From: Nocardioides sp. WS12
Lineage (GTDB): Bacteria > Actinomycetota > Actinomycetes > Propionibacteriales > Nocardioidaceae
DNA: 64,000 nt
Assembly (NCBI RefSeq): GCF_014108865.1
Contig: NZ_CP053928.1
Location: forward strand, 4,340,001-4,404,000
Reading direction: 5' to 3'
The position numbers and the translations under genes are program-made. The notes under the pieces were generated by a model. That model was not told the origin of the DNA and did no database searches. It saw only the letters and a list, made by a program, of their open reading frames with translations. Each line of letters starts with the position of its first letter. Position 1 is the first letter of the stretch. Below are positions 47,240-55,056 of this stretch, in pieces.

Positions 47240-47809
47240 ATGACGCAGCCGACAGATCGTGAGTCGAGCAGCCTGCGCAAATGGGGTCGAGAATGGCGCA
47301 TCGGTACCGCCGCCGACGTCACCTGGATCCAGGACTCGACGCGGAGTGGTCTGGAGATCACCTCAGCCATCCCCCCGGTCTTCGAGGCCTACGCGACCAT
47401 CGTTGTGCCCGAGCAGAACCACGCACTGCCGGTCGTGCGACATCTTCGCGAGCACTCCCGCGGGCGGAAATGGTGGCTAGGGTTCCTCGAAACTGGGGCA
47501 TCGGACGTGGTCTTCCCCGAGGCGCCTCGCGTGAAGCTCTACGCAGACTGGAGTTACGTGCTCGTTCTGGCCGGGCCGGACGAGGCCCTGACCTGGCGCG
47601 GTGACAGATCAGACTTCCACGGTCGCGGCCCTGACTTGATCTTCCCGACGGACCATTCCTGGCTGTTGTCGTGGCTGTGGGACGACGACTGGTACTGCCT
47701 CGGAGGCTCAGAACATCTCATCAAGTCGTTCCTGAGCCTGCCCGACCTGGAGGTTCGCCGAGTGTCATTGGACGAGGACGCCACTCCGCCGGGACACCAG
47801 GCGTACTGA
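47240..47809 (+). CDS. Hypothetical protein
   Basis: A 189-residue soluble protein rich in Trp (WREWRIG, WWLGFLETGA, LLSWLWDDDWYCLGG). The N-terminal half and FPTDHSWLLSWLWDDDWYCLGG look conserved, but I recognise no family. Base composition appears less GC-rich than its neighbours, and it sits alone between a terminator and convergent genes, consistent with transfer. ATG 47240 is preferred over upstream starts that lie within the terminator. Confidence 0.65.
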   Translation: MTQPTDRESSSLRKWGREWRIGTAADVTWIQDSTRSGLEITSAIPPVFEAYATIVVPEQNHALPVVRHLREHSRGRKWWLGFLETGASDVVFPEAPRVKLYADWSYVLVLAGPDEALTWRGDRSDFHGRGPDLIFPTDHSWLLSWLWDDDWYCLGGSEHLIKSFLSLPDLEVRRVSLDEDATPPGHQAY

Positions 47810-47866
47810 CAACACGACCGTCCCACGGAGGTACGCCCGTCTGCGCGCCACCTGCCCGGTCCCCCG

Positions 47867-48166
47867 TCAGGACAACCGCTCCTTGAGCGCCACCTCGACC
47901 GTGTCGCCCTCACCCTTGCCCAGCTTCTTCCGTACGGCGGCGGCGACGGGCAGCATGTGCGTTCCGTTGCCGAGCGCCATGAAGGAGGTCGTGAACGGCA
48001 CCCCGTCGATCGTGCCGCGAACCTTCACCAGGCCCTTCGTGCCGAAGTAGTCGACGGACTCCGCCCACTTCACGCAGGTCCAGGCGTTGGGGCTGTCGGT
48101 GCTCTTGCAGAGGGGCTCGCTGAAGGTGACGTCCAGTGGGCCAGTGCCATGCGCTTCATCGCTCAT
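47867..48166 (-). CDS. DUF1905 protein
   Basis: A 99-residue protein of DUF1905: VKVRGTIDGVPFTTSFMALGNGTHMLPVAAAVRKKLGKGEGDTVEVAL is the family core, a small beta barrel with a conserved GxHxLPV turn. It may be expressed from TAGTCC 8 nt upstream. Function unknown. Confidence 0.8.
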   Translation of the reverse strand: MSDEAHGTGPLDVTFSEPLCKSTDSPNAWTCVKWAESVDYFGTKGLVKVRGTIDGVPFTTSFMALGNGTHMLPVAAAVRKKLGKGEGDTVEVALKERLS

Positions 48167-48177
48167 GGAAGTGCGGA

Positions 48178-49332
48178 CTACGAATCGAGCCGCGATTCAT
48201 CGGCCGCACGGCTTGCCCGACCACGTCCGTCAGCCTTCGCGCGGTACAGCGCGGCATCGGCGGCAACCATGGCGGAGGCGACGTCGCTCCCGCCGGACAT
48301 GGTGGCGATCCCGAAACTGGCTGAGCGCTGCTCGCCGCCTCGTCCGTAACGGGTCGCGATCGCTCCCACGAACTGCTCGGCTTCCACATCGGGAACCAGG
48401 AGCACGAACTCGTCGCCGCCCAGCCGACCGACGCGACCACCGTTGCCGACGATGGCTTCGCAGCTCTCGGAGAAGGCGATCAGCGCCTCGTCGCCAGCCG
48501 TATGGCCCAGCCTGTCGTTGAGGTCCTTGAACCGGTCCAGGTCGGCGATGACCAACGCTGCCGGCCGGCCACCACGACCCCGGAGGTCGCGCTCGACGAC
48601 GCGGAAGAACTCGGCGCGGTTGAGCAGACCGGTGAGCGCGTCCCGGGTGGCCTGCAACCGCAGGTCGGAGGTCTGCTGCTCGTGGCTGAGCGCCGACATG
48701 CTGAACGTGACCACCACCAGGAGGACCATGGTGAGCAATGTCGTCGTCTGGCCACCGAACCCGACGTCGAAGACCGGGTGATCCGGGCCGACGACGACGA
48801 ACACGACCGCTCGCACGAGGTAGTACCCCGCGATGCACCCCGAGGTGATCGCCATCGAGGTCACCGCGAAGCGGATCTGGTCGCCGTTGCCGTCCCCGGA
48901 GTCACGCTCCCGGAGCAGGTGATGGAGCTCGACAGCCGACCACCCGATCAGCAAGGTCATGGCCAGGAGGTACGCAATGCCACCGGACCACCGGTCGTGG
49001 ACCGGGTCATCCAGCAGCGACACCAGCAGGACCAGGGCAGGAACCAGTTGCAACGGCCACCACGGGACCTTCTGACCGCGAAGCGACCGGGCACCGGCCC
49101 AGACGCAGCCCGCACCGAGCACACCGGTCGCGTTGCCCAACGGATTGGCGGCGACCTGTACCGGGGTGCCGTTGAGGACGAACAGCAACGCGCTCAGGAT
49201 GAAGCACGCCAGCGAGAGGCACCACCAGGCACTGTAGGAGGACCGGGTGGAGCGGTAGGTCACGCCGTAGAAGAGCGCGAGGACACACACGGCCACGAGG
49301 CCGAAGGCCACACGCAGGGTGATGGTGTCCAC
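48178..49332 (-). CDS. Membrane diguanylate cyclase (GGDEF)
   Basis: A 384-residue protein. About six or seven membrane helices (residues 1-210) form an MASE-like sensor region; the GGDEF domain (about 225-380) carries DALTGLLNR and an intact GGDEF at 305-309, so it can make cyclic di-GMP. The I-site region (RxxD) is not clear. Leaderless GTG start. It opposes the PH-domain genes. Confidence 0.92.
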   Translation of the reverse strand: MDTITLRVAFGLVAVCVLALFYGVTYRSTRSSYSAWWCLSLACFILSALLFVLNGTPVQVAANPLGNATGVLGAGCVWAGARSLRGQKVPWWPLQLVPALVLLVSLLDDPVHDRWSGGIAYLLAMTLLIGWSAVELHHLLRERDSGDGNGDQIRFAVTSMAITSGCIAGYYLVRAVVFVVVGPDHPVFDVGFGGQTTTLLTMVLLVVVTFSMSALSHEQQTSDLRLQATRDALTGLLNRAEFFRVVERDLRGRGGRPAALVIADLDRFKDLNDRLGHTAGDEALIAFSESCEAIVGNGGRVGRLGGDEFVLLVPDVEAEQFVGAIATRYGRGGEQRSASFGIATMSGGSDVASAMVAADAALYRAKADGRGRASRAADESRLDS

Positions 49333-49338
49333 GTCGCC

Positions 49339-49344
49339 ACGTTA
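49339..49344 (-). promoter_or_regulatory. -10 element TAACGT, leaderless start
   Basis: TAACGT on the minus strand ends 6 nt before the diguanylate cyclase GTG. Confidence 0.5.
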
Positions 49345-49537
49345 GGTCCGTAGCGAGCGGCCCGACGAGCGAATGGGGGCCGAAGAGGGACCGTCCAGCA
49401 AATCATGGTCGATGTCCGCAGCGCCATGGTCATTCCGGGCTGGCCGAGACCTCCACCGCCGGGACGAAGGTCCTGACGAGCGAGCGTTGCCCAGGTCGGC
49501 GCACTCAACCGCGCCGCCACCTGAACCAGCCACTGGC

Positions 49538-49543
49538 TAAGGT
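49538..49543 (+). promoter_or_regulatory. -10 element TAAGGT, leaderless start
   Basis: TAAGGT ends 7 nt before the GTG at 49551 and would drive the PH-domain operon. Confidence 0.5.
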
Positions 49544-49550
49544 CGGTCGC

Positions 49551-50033
49551 GTGAGTGAACTGCGCGATCCGGCCCAGCGGGTCAGTCCCCGGGCACTCAC
49601 CCTGTGGCACGTCACGGCCGGCATCGAAGCGGCCGTCACCGGGATCGCCGCCGGTGTCGCGATCGCGCTCTGGGCACCGGACGCTGTCCGCTGGTGGCTG
49701 GCCGGCGTCCCGCTGCTGCTGTTCGCAACAGCCGCGGTCGTCGTACCGCAGTGGCGGTATCGGGTGCACCGTTGGGAGGTCTCGGCCACGGCGGTCTACA
49801 CGCAGCGCGGATGGTGGGCCCGCGAGCGACGGATCGCCCCGATGTCGCGGGTGCAGACCGTCGACTTCGCGCAAGGACCGCTGGCCCGGCTCTTCAACCT
49901 GGCCACGGTCACGGTGACCACCGCGTCGGCCGCCGGGCCGCTGCAGATCGAGGGCCTGGACCGCGACGTCGCGGTGGCCCTCATCGACGAACTCACCCGG
50001 AAGGCCGACCTGGTGGCGGGCGACGCGACATGA
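49551..50033 (+). CDS. PH-domain membrane protein (YdbS-like)
   Basis: A 160-residue protein with two N-terminal helices (about 15-65) and a bacterial PH (bPH2/YdbS) domain: YRVHRWEVSATAVYTQRGWWARERRIAPMSRVQTVDFAQGPLARLFNLATVTVTTAS. In Bacillus the YdbS/YdbT pair is a membrane complex. It precedes the larger PH protein by 7 nt. Confidence 0.88.
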   Translation: MSELRDPAQRVSPRALTLWHVTAGIEAAVTGIAAGVAIALWAPDAVRWWLAGVPLLLFATAAVVVPQWRYRVHRWEVSATAVYTQRGWWARERRIAPMSRVQTVDFAQGPLARLFNLATVTVTTASAAGPLQIEGLDRDVAVALIDELTRKADLVAGDAT

Positions 50034-50040
50034 GCGCGAC

Positions 50041-51525
50041 ATGAGTGAGGTCGAGACAGCGACCGGCGCCGCTGTCTGGGAGCGGCTCGATCCGCGGATG
50101 CTGCTGATCCATCCACTCAAGGAAGGCGCCAAGTTCCTCCCCGTGCTGCTCGGCCTGGTGGTCGCCGGCGGCGTCTCCGGTTCCGGCCCCTGGGCCCTGC
50201 TCGGCGTCCTCGTCCCCGTTGCGCTCGGCATCGTGCGCTACTTCACCACCACCTATCGGGTCACCGCCGGACGCATCGAACTGCGCCGTGGCCTCCTGCA
50301 ACGCCACACGCTTTCGACCCCGGTCGACCGCGTCCGCACCGTCGACCTGACCGCGTCGGTCCTGCACCGGATGCTGGGCCTGGCGACCGTCGTCATCGGC
50401 ACCGGCAGCGTGGTCAGTGATGCCGACGAGCGACTCTCCCTCGACGCCCTCCCCCGCGAGCAGGCGAACGCACTGCGGGTCCATCTGCTGGGGTCTCGAC
50501 AGGCTCGACCAGCGGACGAGGCGTACGGCGGCGCCGACGAGGCACCCAGCGACGAAGTCGAACAGGTCGTGGCGCGGTTCTCGCCGCGCTGGCTCTGGTA
50601 CGCACCCTTCAGCGGCACCGCAATCGTGGCCTTCAGCGCCCTGACTGGTGTCGCCCTGCAGTTCTCCGAGGGCCTCGACATCGAGGTCAGCGAGGAGGAC
50701 CTCGCCGCGATCGACACCGGATTCATCCTCACGATCGTCGGGGTGGTGGCCCTGCTGGCCGTCGTGGTGACCGTCGGCGGCTACCTGCTCACCAACGCCG
50801 GCTTCCTGCTGTCGCGGCACGGCGCCGCCTGGCACGTCCACCGGGGCCTGCTCACCAAGCGCGAGACCAGCATCGACGTGGCCCGCCTCGCTGGTGTGAA
50901 CCTCGGCGAGCCGGCGCTGCTGCGCCTCGCGAACGGCCGCTCGGTCAGCGCCATCGTGACCGGCCTGGACCGCAGCCAGGCCAGTTCCTCGGCGCTCCTG
51001 CCGCCCGCTCCCGCGGAAACGGCGTACGACGTCGCGCGCACCGTGCTCGGCACGGCGGAGCCGATCGACGGGCCACTCCTCACCCATGGCCGCGCGGCAA
51101 CCACGCGCCGCTACACCCGCGCCCTGCTCGGCGCATCACCCTTCGTCGTACTCCTGGCGTTGGCGGTGGCCGCCGGCGCCTCGCCGTGGCTCCTCGTCGC
51201 TTCAGCCCTGCCTCTCGGCATCGCGCTGGCCCTGGCCACGGATCGCGCGCGGTCCCTCGGCCACGCCCACCACGCCGACCACGTCGTGATGCGGTCGGGC
51301 TCACTGACCCGCGCCCGTTCGGCCCTCGGCTCGTCCCACGTCATCGGCTGGAACCTCCGCGCCACCTGGTTCCAGCGCCGCGCGGGCCTGGTCCATCTCG
51401 CCGCGACCACCGCAGGTGGCGGCGGCCGCATCGACGTGGACGACGTCCCCACACCTGCCGCTCTGGCCCTTGCCGAAGCGGCGACGCCGGGCCTGCTCAG
51501 CCAGTTCTTCAAGGAGACCCCATGA
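50041..51525 (+). CDS. Multi-PH-domain membrane protein (YdbT-like)
   Basis: A 494-residue protein with alternating helices and three bPH2/YdbT domains, starting YRVTAGRIELRRGLLQRHTLSTPVDRVRTVDLTAS. It pairs with the YdbS-like protein upstream. A 19-nt repeat encodes GSRQARPADE after the first domain. Its stop overlaps the MazF-like start by 4 nt. Confidence 0.88.
   Translation: MSEVETATGAAVWERLDPRMLLIHPLKEGAKFLPVLLGLVVAGGVSGSGPWALLGVLVPVALGIVRYFTTTYRVTAGRIELRRGLLQRHTLSTPVDRVRTVDLTASVLHRMLGLATVVIGTGSVVSDADERLSLDALPREQANALRVHLLGSRQARPADEAYGGADEAPSDEVEQVVARFSPRWLWYAPFSGTAIVAFSALTGVALQFSEGLDIEVSEEDLAAIDTGFILTIVGVVALLAVVVTVGGYLLTNAGFLLSRHGAAWHVHRGLLTKRETSIDVARLAGVNLGEPALLRLANGRSVSAIVTGLDRSQASSSALLPPAPAETAYDVARTVLGTAEPIDGPLLTHGRAATTRRYTRALLGASPFVVLLALAVAAGASPWLLVASALPLGIALALATDRARSLGHAHHADHVVMRSGSLTRARSALGSSHVIGWNLRATWFQRRAGLVHLAATTAGGGGRIDVDDVPTPAALALAEAATPGLLSQFFKETP
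50492..50510. repeat. 19-nt intragenic palindromic repeat, copy 5
   Basis: An exact copy of GGTCTCGACAGGCTCGACC, read here in a third frame as GSRQARP within the larger PH-domain gene. Confidence 0.8.
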
Positions 51526-51917
51526 CCGACGGGACCTACGCACCCCACCTCGACGGCGATCCCGATCCGGGCGAGGTCGTGTGGGCGTGGGTGCCCTACG
51601 AGGACGACCCGCAGCAGGGCAAGGACCGCCCCGTCCTCGTGATCGGCAAGGGCGTCGGCCCAGCAGGCCAGACGACCGTCGACTGCCTCGTCATGACGAG
51701 CAAGGACCACGATCGCGACGAGGAGCAGGAAGCACAGCGGGGGCGGGTCTGGATGGATGTCGGCTCCGGCGGCTGGGACACCCGCGGCCGCGAGAGCGAG
51801 GTCCGCCTCAACCGCCTCGTCGTCCTCGACGCCGCCGACGTCCGTCGCGAGGGCTCCGCCCTCGACCAGACCATCTACGAGGCGGTGGTGGCGGCGCGCG
51901 CCGCCCTCAGCGCATGA
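51522..51917 (+). CDS. PemK/MazF-fold protein
   Basis: A 131-residue protein of the PemK/MazF family: PGEVVWAWVPYEDDPQQGKDRPVLVIGK is the toxin-fold start and NRLVVLDAADVRREGSAL the end strand. MazF toxins are mRNA endonucleases. No antitoxin gene is adjacent, and it is translationally coupled (ATGA) to the PH operon, so it may be a domesticated member. Confidence 0.85.
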   Translation: MTDGTYAPHLDGDPDPGEVVWAWVPYEDDPQQGKDRPVLVIGKGVGPAGQTTVDCLVMTSKDHDRDEEQEAQRGRVWMDVGSGGWDTRGRESEVRLNRLVVLDAADVRREGSALDQTIYEAVVAARAALSA

Positions 51918-52788
51918 GGAACGACGCGCGCCACGTCTTGCGGTGCGCCCTGCCGACCATCCCCTGCTCCTCGAGGAACGGCATCACCTTCTCGCCCATC
52001 CAGGCGATCGTCTCGCGGTAGTTCTCGTTGCCCAGGGCGGCTCGACGGCCTTCGCGCGGGTCGATCCCGACCGACGCGTAGACGTCGGGGTGCACCAGCG
52101 ACCGCATGGTGATGAAGGCGACCTGGGCGGTGAGCCACTGGTGCCAGACCCGCTCGGTGCGGCCGAGCGTGCGCACCGACTTCGCCAGTTCGTCACGGGC
52201 GAAGGTGACGTGGCGGGCCTCCTCAGTCACGTGGATCCGCGACACCATCCGGGTCAGCGGCTGGATCCGTTCGTCGCGCATCGAGTCGCGCTGCCACCGG
52301 TCGACCGGCTCCTCGCCGATCAGGATCGACGCGTACGCGCTCGGGCCACGCAGGGCCAGCGGTCCGAGCTTGGCGAACTGCCGCACCTGGGGCCGCGGGC
52401 CGTACGCGGGCATCCCCATCGAACCGATCGCGCGACCGAACATCACCGTGTGCCGGGTCTCGTCGCCGATCTCGGTCAGCGCGAACTGCGTGCGCGCATC
52501 CCGCGGATCGGCGGAGTAGACGTCACGCAGCAGCAGCTGCATGAGGACGACCTCGAACCAGATGCCGACGCTGGCGATGCTCGCGACCTCGTGGCGCGAG
52601 AGCGTGATCTGCTCCTCCTCGCTCAACCGGTCCCACAGCTTCGTGCCGTAGAGGGAGATACGCTCGGGCTGCATCCACCACAGGCCGGGGACGGGCGGTG
52701 CGTCCCAGTCGAGGTCGACGTCGGGGTCGTAGGACTGCTTGGCCGTGGAGCGCAGCAGGCGGTCGGCGAGGGGATCCACGATCGTCAT
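51907..52788 (-). CDS. AurF-type diiron oxygenase
   Basis: A 293-residue protein of the AurF (p-aminobenzoate N-oxygenase) family. Di-iron ligands appear in HEVASIASVGIWFEVVLMQ, TEIGDETRHTVMFG and VTEEARHVTFARDEL. The family oxidises aryl amines or other substrates. It is divergent from a TetR gene with a shared palindrome, so it is probably the regulated target. AAGGA lies 8 nt before its ATG. It overlaps the MazF-like gene end by 11 nt. Confidence 0.88.
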   Translation of the reverse strand: MTIVDPLADRLLRSTAKQSYDPDVDLDWDAPPVPGLWWMQPERISLYGTKLWDRLSEEEQITLSRHEVASIASVGIWFEVVLMQLLLRDVYSADPRDARTQFALTEIGDETRHTVMFGRAIGSMGMPAYGPRPQVRQFAKLGPLALRGPSAYASILIGEEPVDRWQRDSMRDERIQPLTRMVSRIHVTEEARHVTFARDELAKSVRTLGRTERVWHQWLTAQVAFITMRSLVHPDVYASVGIDPREGRRAALGNENYRETIAWMGEKVMPFLEEQGMVGRAHRKTWRASFLMR

Positions 52789-52814
52789 GGCCAGGTCCTT
52801 CGGAAGATTAAGTA

Positions 52815-52827
52815 TTACCGTCGGTAA
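52815..52827. promoter_or_regulatory. Palindromic TetR operator
   Basis: TTACCG-T-CGGTAA is a perfect 13-bp palindrome in the 62-nt gap between the divergent AurF and TetR genes, overlapping where both promoters should lie. It is the obvious site for autoregulation by the TetR protein. Confidence 0.7.
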
Positions 52828-52837
52828 CGTCTACCTG

Positions 52838-52843
52838 TACTGT
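52838..52843 (+). promoter_or_regulatory. -10 element TACTGT, leaderless start
   Basis: TACTGT ends 7 nt before the TetR ATG at 52851; the palindrome lies at its -35 region. Confidence 0.5.
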
Positions 52844-52850
52844 TCTCCTC

Positions 52851-53555
52851 ATGGCCGGCAACGTCAAGGGCAACGTCAAGAGTGATGGGCGCACGACCCG
52901 GTGGGACAAGCACCGGGCCGACCGTCGAGCAGAGTTCGTCCAGGCCGCGATCCGCGCCATCGACGCGCTCGGGCCGGACGCCTCGGTCGCCGACATCGCC
53001 GCCGAGGCCGGCGTCAGCAAGCCGGTCATCTACCGCTACTTCGCCGACAAGGACGAGTTGTACGCCGCCATCGGCACCTGGTGCGCCGACCTGGTCCTGG
53101 ACCGGGTGATCACCGCCGTCCTCACCCCGGCGACTGCGCGCGACCGGGTCAGCAGCGGCGCGACGGCGTACCTCGACACCCTGGCGGAGCACCCGGCGGC
53201 CTTCCTCCTGCTCATCCGCCACCACGCAGCCGGAGGTGACCCGCTCGACGACGGCAAGGCGGTCATCGCGGCCAAGCTCTCCCGCCTGCTCGGCGACGCC
53301 CTGCGGCACCTCGGCGGCGACGCAGGTGCGGCCGAGCCGTGGGGGCACGCCATCGTCGGCGTCGGCAACTCCGTCGGCCAGTGGTGGCTGGAGCGCCGCA
53401 CGATGTCCCGCGCAGCGGCCACGGCGTACCTCAGCGACTTCATCTGGCACGCCCTCTCCGGCGCCGCCGAGGAGCAGGGCGTCCACCTCACCGCCCTCGA
53501 CCCGCCCGCCAATGTCCAGCCGATCGTGCGCCCGATCCGCAAGGAGCAGGCATGA
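52851..53555 (+). CDS. TetR-family regulator
   Basis: A 234-residue repressor: HTH domain (about 25-75; ASVADIAAEAGVSKPVIYRYFADKDELYAAIG) and a helical ligand domain. The long basic N-terminus precedes the HTH. It probably represses itself and the AurF gene through the palindrome. Its end overlaps the DUF4873 gene by 4 nt. Confidence 0.92.
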   Translation: MAGNVKGNVKSDGRTTRWDKHRADRRAEFVQAAIRAIDALGPDASVADIAAEAGVSKPVIYRYFADKDELYAAIGTWCADLVLDRVITAVLTPATARDRVSSGATAYLDTLAEHPAAFLLLIRHHAAGGDPLDDGKAVIAAKLSRLLGDALRHLGGDAGAAEPWGHAIVGVGNSVGQWWLERRTMSRAAATAYLSDFIWHALSGAAEEQGVHLTALDPPANVQPIVRPIRKEQA

Positions 53556-53836
53556 CCGTCGTCCACGAGCCGCAGGCGTCGTACGACGGCCCAGCCACGG
53601 TCGTGCTCGACGGCACCGAGCAGGCCGTCACCGTGACCCTCCGTGGGGCCTTCCAGCCGCTCGACGGGCACTTCCACTGGTACGGCCGGATTGCGGACTC
53701 CCCCGCACTCGCCACGCTCCGGAGCGGCACCCACGTCCGGCTGCGAACCGACCACGGCGAGGCCGACGGCCGGGTGTCCGATCGCGACCCGTGGGGCCGT
53801 TTCCGCATCACGGGTACCGGCGTCCCGCCCTTCTAG
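53552..53836 (+). CDS. DUF4873 protein
   Basis: A 94-residue all-beta protein of DUF4873: YDGPATVVLDGTEQAVTVTLRGAFQPLDGHFHWYGRI and DRDPWGRFRITGTGVPPF are the family core. DUF4873 also occurs fused to flavin monooxygenases. Its ATG overlaps the TetR stop, so it shares that regulation and may assist the AurF reaction. Confidence 0.85.
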   Translation: MTVVHEPQASYDGPATVVLDGTEQAVTVTLRGAFQPLDGHFHWYGRIADSPALATLRSGTHVRLRTDHGEADGRVSDRDPWGRFRITGTGVPPF

Positions 53837-53847
53837 TCCCTGGTCAC

Positions 53848-53853
53848 TAGTCT
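53848..53853 (+). promoter_or_regulatory. -10 element TAGTCT, leaderless start
   Basis: TAGTCT ends 6 nt before the transporter GTG at 53860. Confidence 0.5.
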
Positions 53854-53859
53854 CGGGCC

Positions 53860-55056
53860 GTGGCTGCCCAGACGACACACGGACCGGTGATGGCCGGTGT
53901 CGTGACCGCGGTCGTCGGGTTCAGCAGTTCGTTCGTGGTCGTGTTCGCGGGCCTGACCGCGGTCGGCGCGACGCCCGACCAGGCCGCCTCCGGCCTGCTG
54001 ACGCTCTGCGTCACCCAGTCCCTCGGGATGTTGTGGCTGTCGCTGCGGCACCGGATCCCGGTGACCCTGGCGTGGTCGACCCCAGGCGCCGCGCTGCTCG
54101 CCTCCACCGCCGGCGTGACGGGCGGCTGGCCGGCCGTCGTCGGCGCCTTCGTCGCCACCGGCGTCCTGATCGTGCTGACCGCACTGATCCCCCGGATCGG
54201 CGACCTGGTCGCCGCGATCCCCCACAGCCTCGCCCGCGCCATGCTCGCCGGGGTCCTGTTGCCCCTGTGCCTGGCGCCGGTGACGGCGCTGGTCGATGCA
54301 CCCTGGGTGATCGCGCCGGTGATCCTGACCTGGCTGGTGCTGCTGCGCCTCGCTCCGCGCTGGGCCGTGCCGGGCGCCCTCGCTGTCGCTCTCGGCACCG
54401 TCCTCGCCACCGCCCACATCGGCGCCGGAGCCCTGGCCCCGACGGTCGCGTGGACCACGCCGTCGTGGTCGTGGTCCGCACTGATCGGCGTCGCACTCCC
54501 CCTGTACGTCGTCACGATGGCGTCGCAGAACGTGCCGGGCGTCGCCGTGATGAGCGGATTCGGCTACACCGTTCCGTGGCGCGAGTCGCTGACCGTGACC
54601 GGCATCGGGACCATCGTCGGAGCACCGACGGGCGCACACGCCATCAACCTCGCCGCGATCAGCGCCGCCCTGGCCGCCGGACCGGACGCCGGGCCCGACC
54701 GGAGCCGCCGCTGGATCGCCGCGGTCAGTGCATCGGTGACCTATCTGGTGCTGGCTGTCGCGAGCAGCGCTCTGGCCGCCATGGTGGTGGCCGCTGAGGA
54801 CGGTCTGATGCAGGCCGCAGCGGGCCTGGCCCTGCTCGGCACCCTGGGCGCTGCCCTGGCCGAGGCCCTCGCCGACCCCGCCGAGCGCGAATCAGCCGCT
54901 GCGACGCTGGTGGTCGCGGCCTCGGGGGTGACCGTCCTCGGCATCGGTGCCGCCTTCTGGGCACTCGTGGTGGGGCTGTTGATCCGGGCGTTCCTGCAGC
55001 GGTCCGGAATCAGCAGGAAGCCACGCCACCCGGACACGCCAGCATCGTCGACTTGA
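53860..55056 (+). CDS. benE: Benzoate/H+ symporter family transporter (BenE)
   Basis: A 398-residue membrane protein with about twelve helices. VVGFSSSFVVVFAGLTAVGATPDQAASGL at the start and VTMASQNVPGVAVMSGFGY plus GAPTGAHAINLAAISAAL in the middle are BenE signatures. It imports benzoate-like aromatics with protons. Aromatic uptake next to an AurF oxygenase is suggestive. Its last 47 nt overlap the SpoIID gene end. Confidence 0.9.
   Translation: MAAQTTHGPVMAGVVTAVVGFSSSFVVVFAGLTAVGATPDQAASGLLTLCVTQSLGMLWLSLRHRIPVTLAWSTPGAALLASTAGVTGGWPAVVGAFVATGVLIVLTALIPRIGDLVAAIPHSLARAMLAGVLLPLCLAPVTALVDAPWVIAPVILTWLVLLRLAPRWAVPGALAVALGTVLATAHIGAGALAPTVAWTTPSWSWSALIGVALPLYVVTMASQNVPGVAVMSGFGYTVPWRESLTVTGIGTIVGAPTGAHAINLAAISAALAAGPDAGPDRSRRWIAAVSASVTYLVLAVASSALAAMVVAAEDGLMQAAAGLALLGTLGAALAEALADPAERESAAATLVVAASGVTVLGIGAAFWALVVGLLIRAFLQRSGISRKPRHPDTPASST

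Noticed and set aside
49333..49550. Possible small gene in the 218-nt gap between the GGDEF and PH genes
   Set aside because: Short frames exist but none has a ribosome site or protein-like composition; only the two divergent promoters are supported.
51522..51917. A complete toxin-antitoxin module
   Set aside because: Only the MazF-like half is present; the coupled upstream gene is a membrane PH protein, not an antitoxin.
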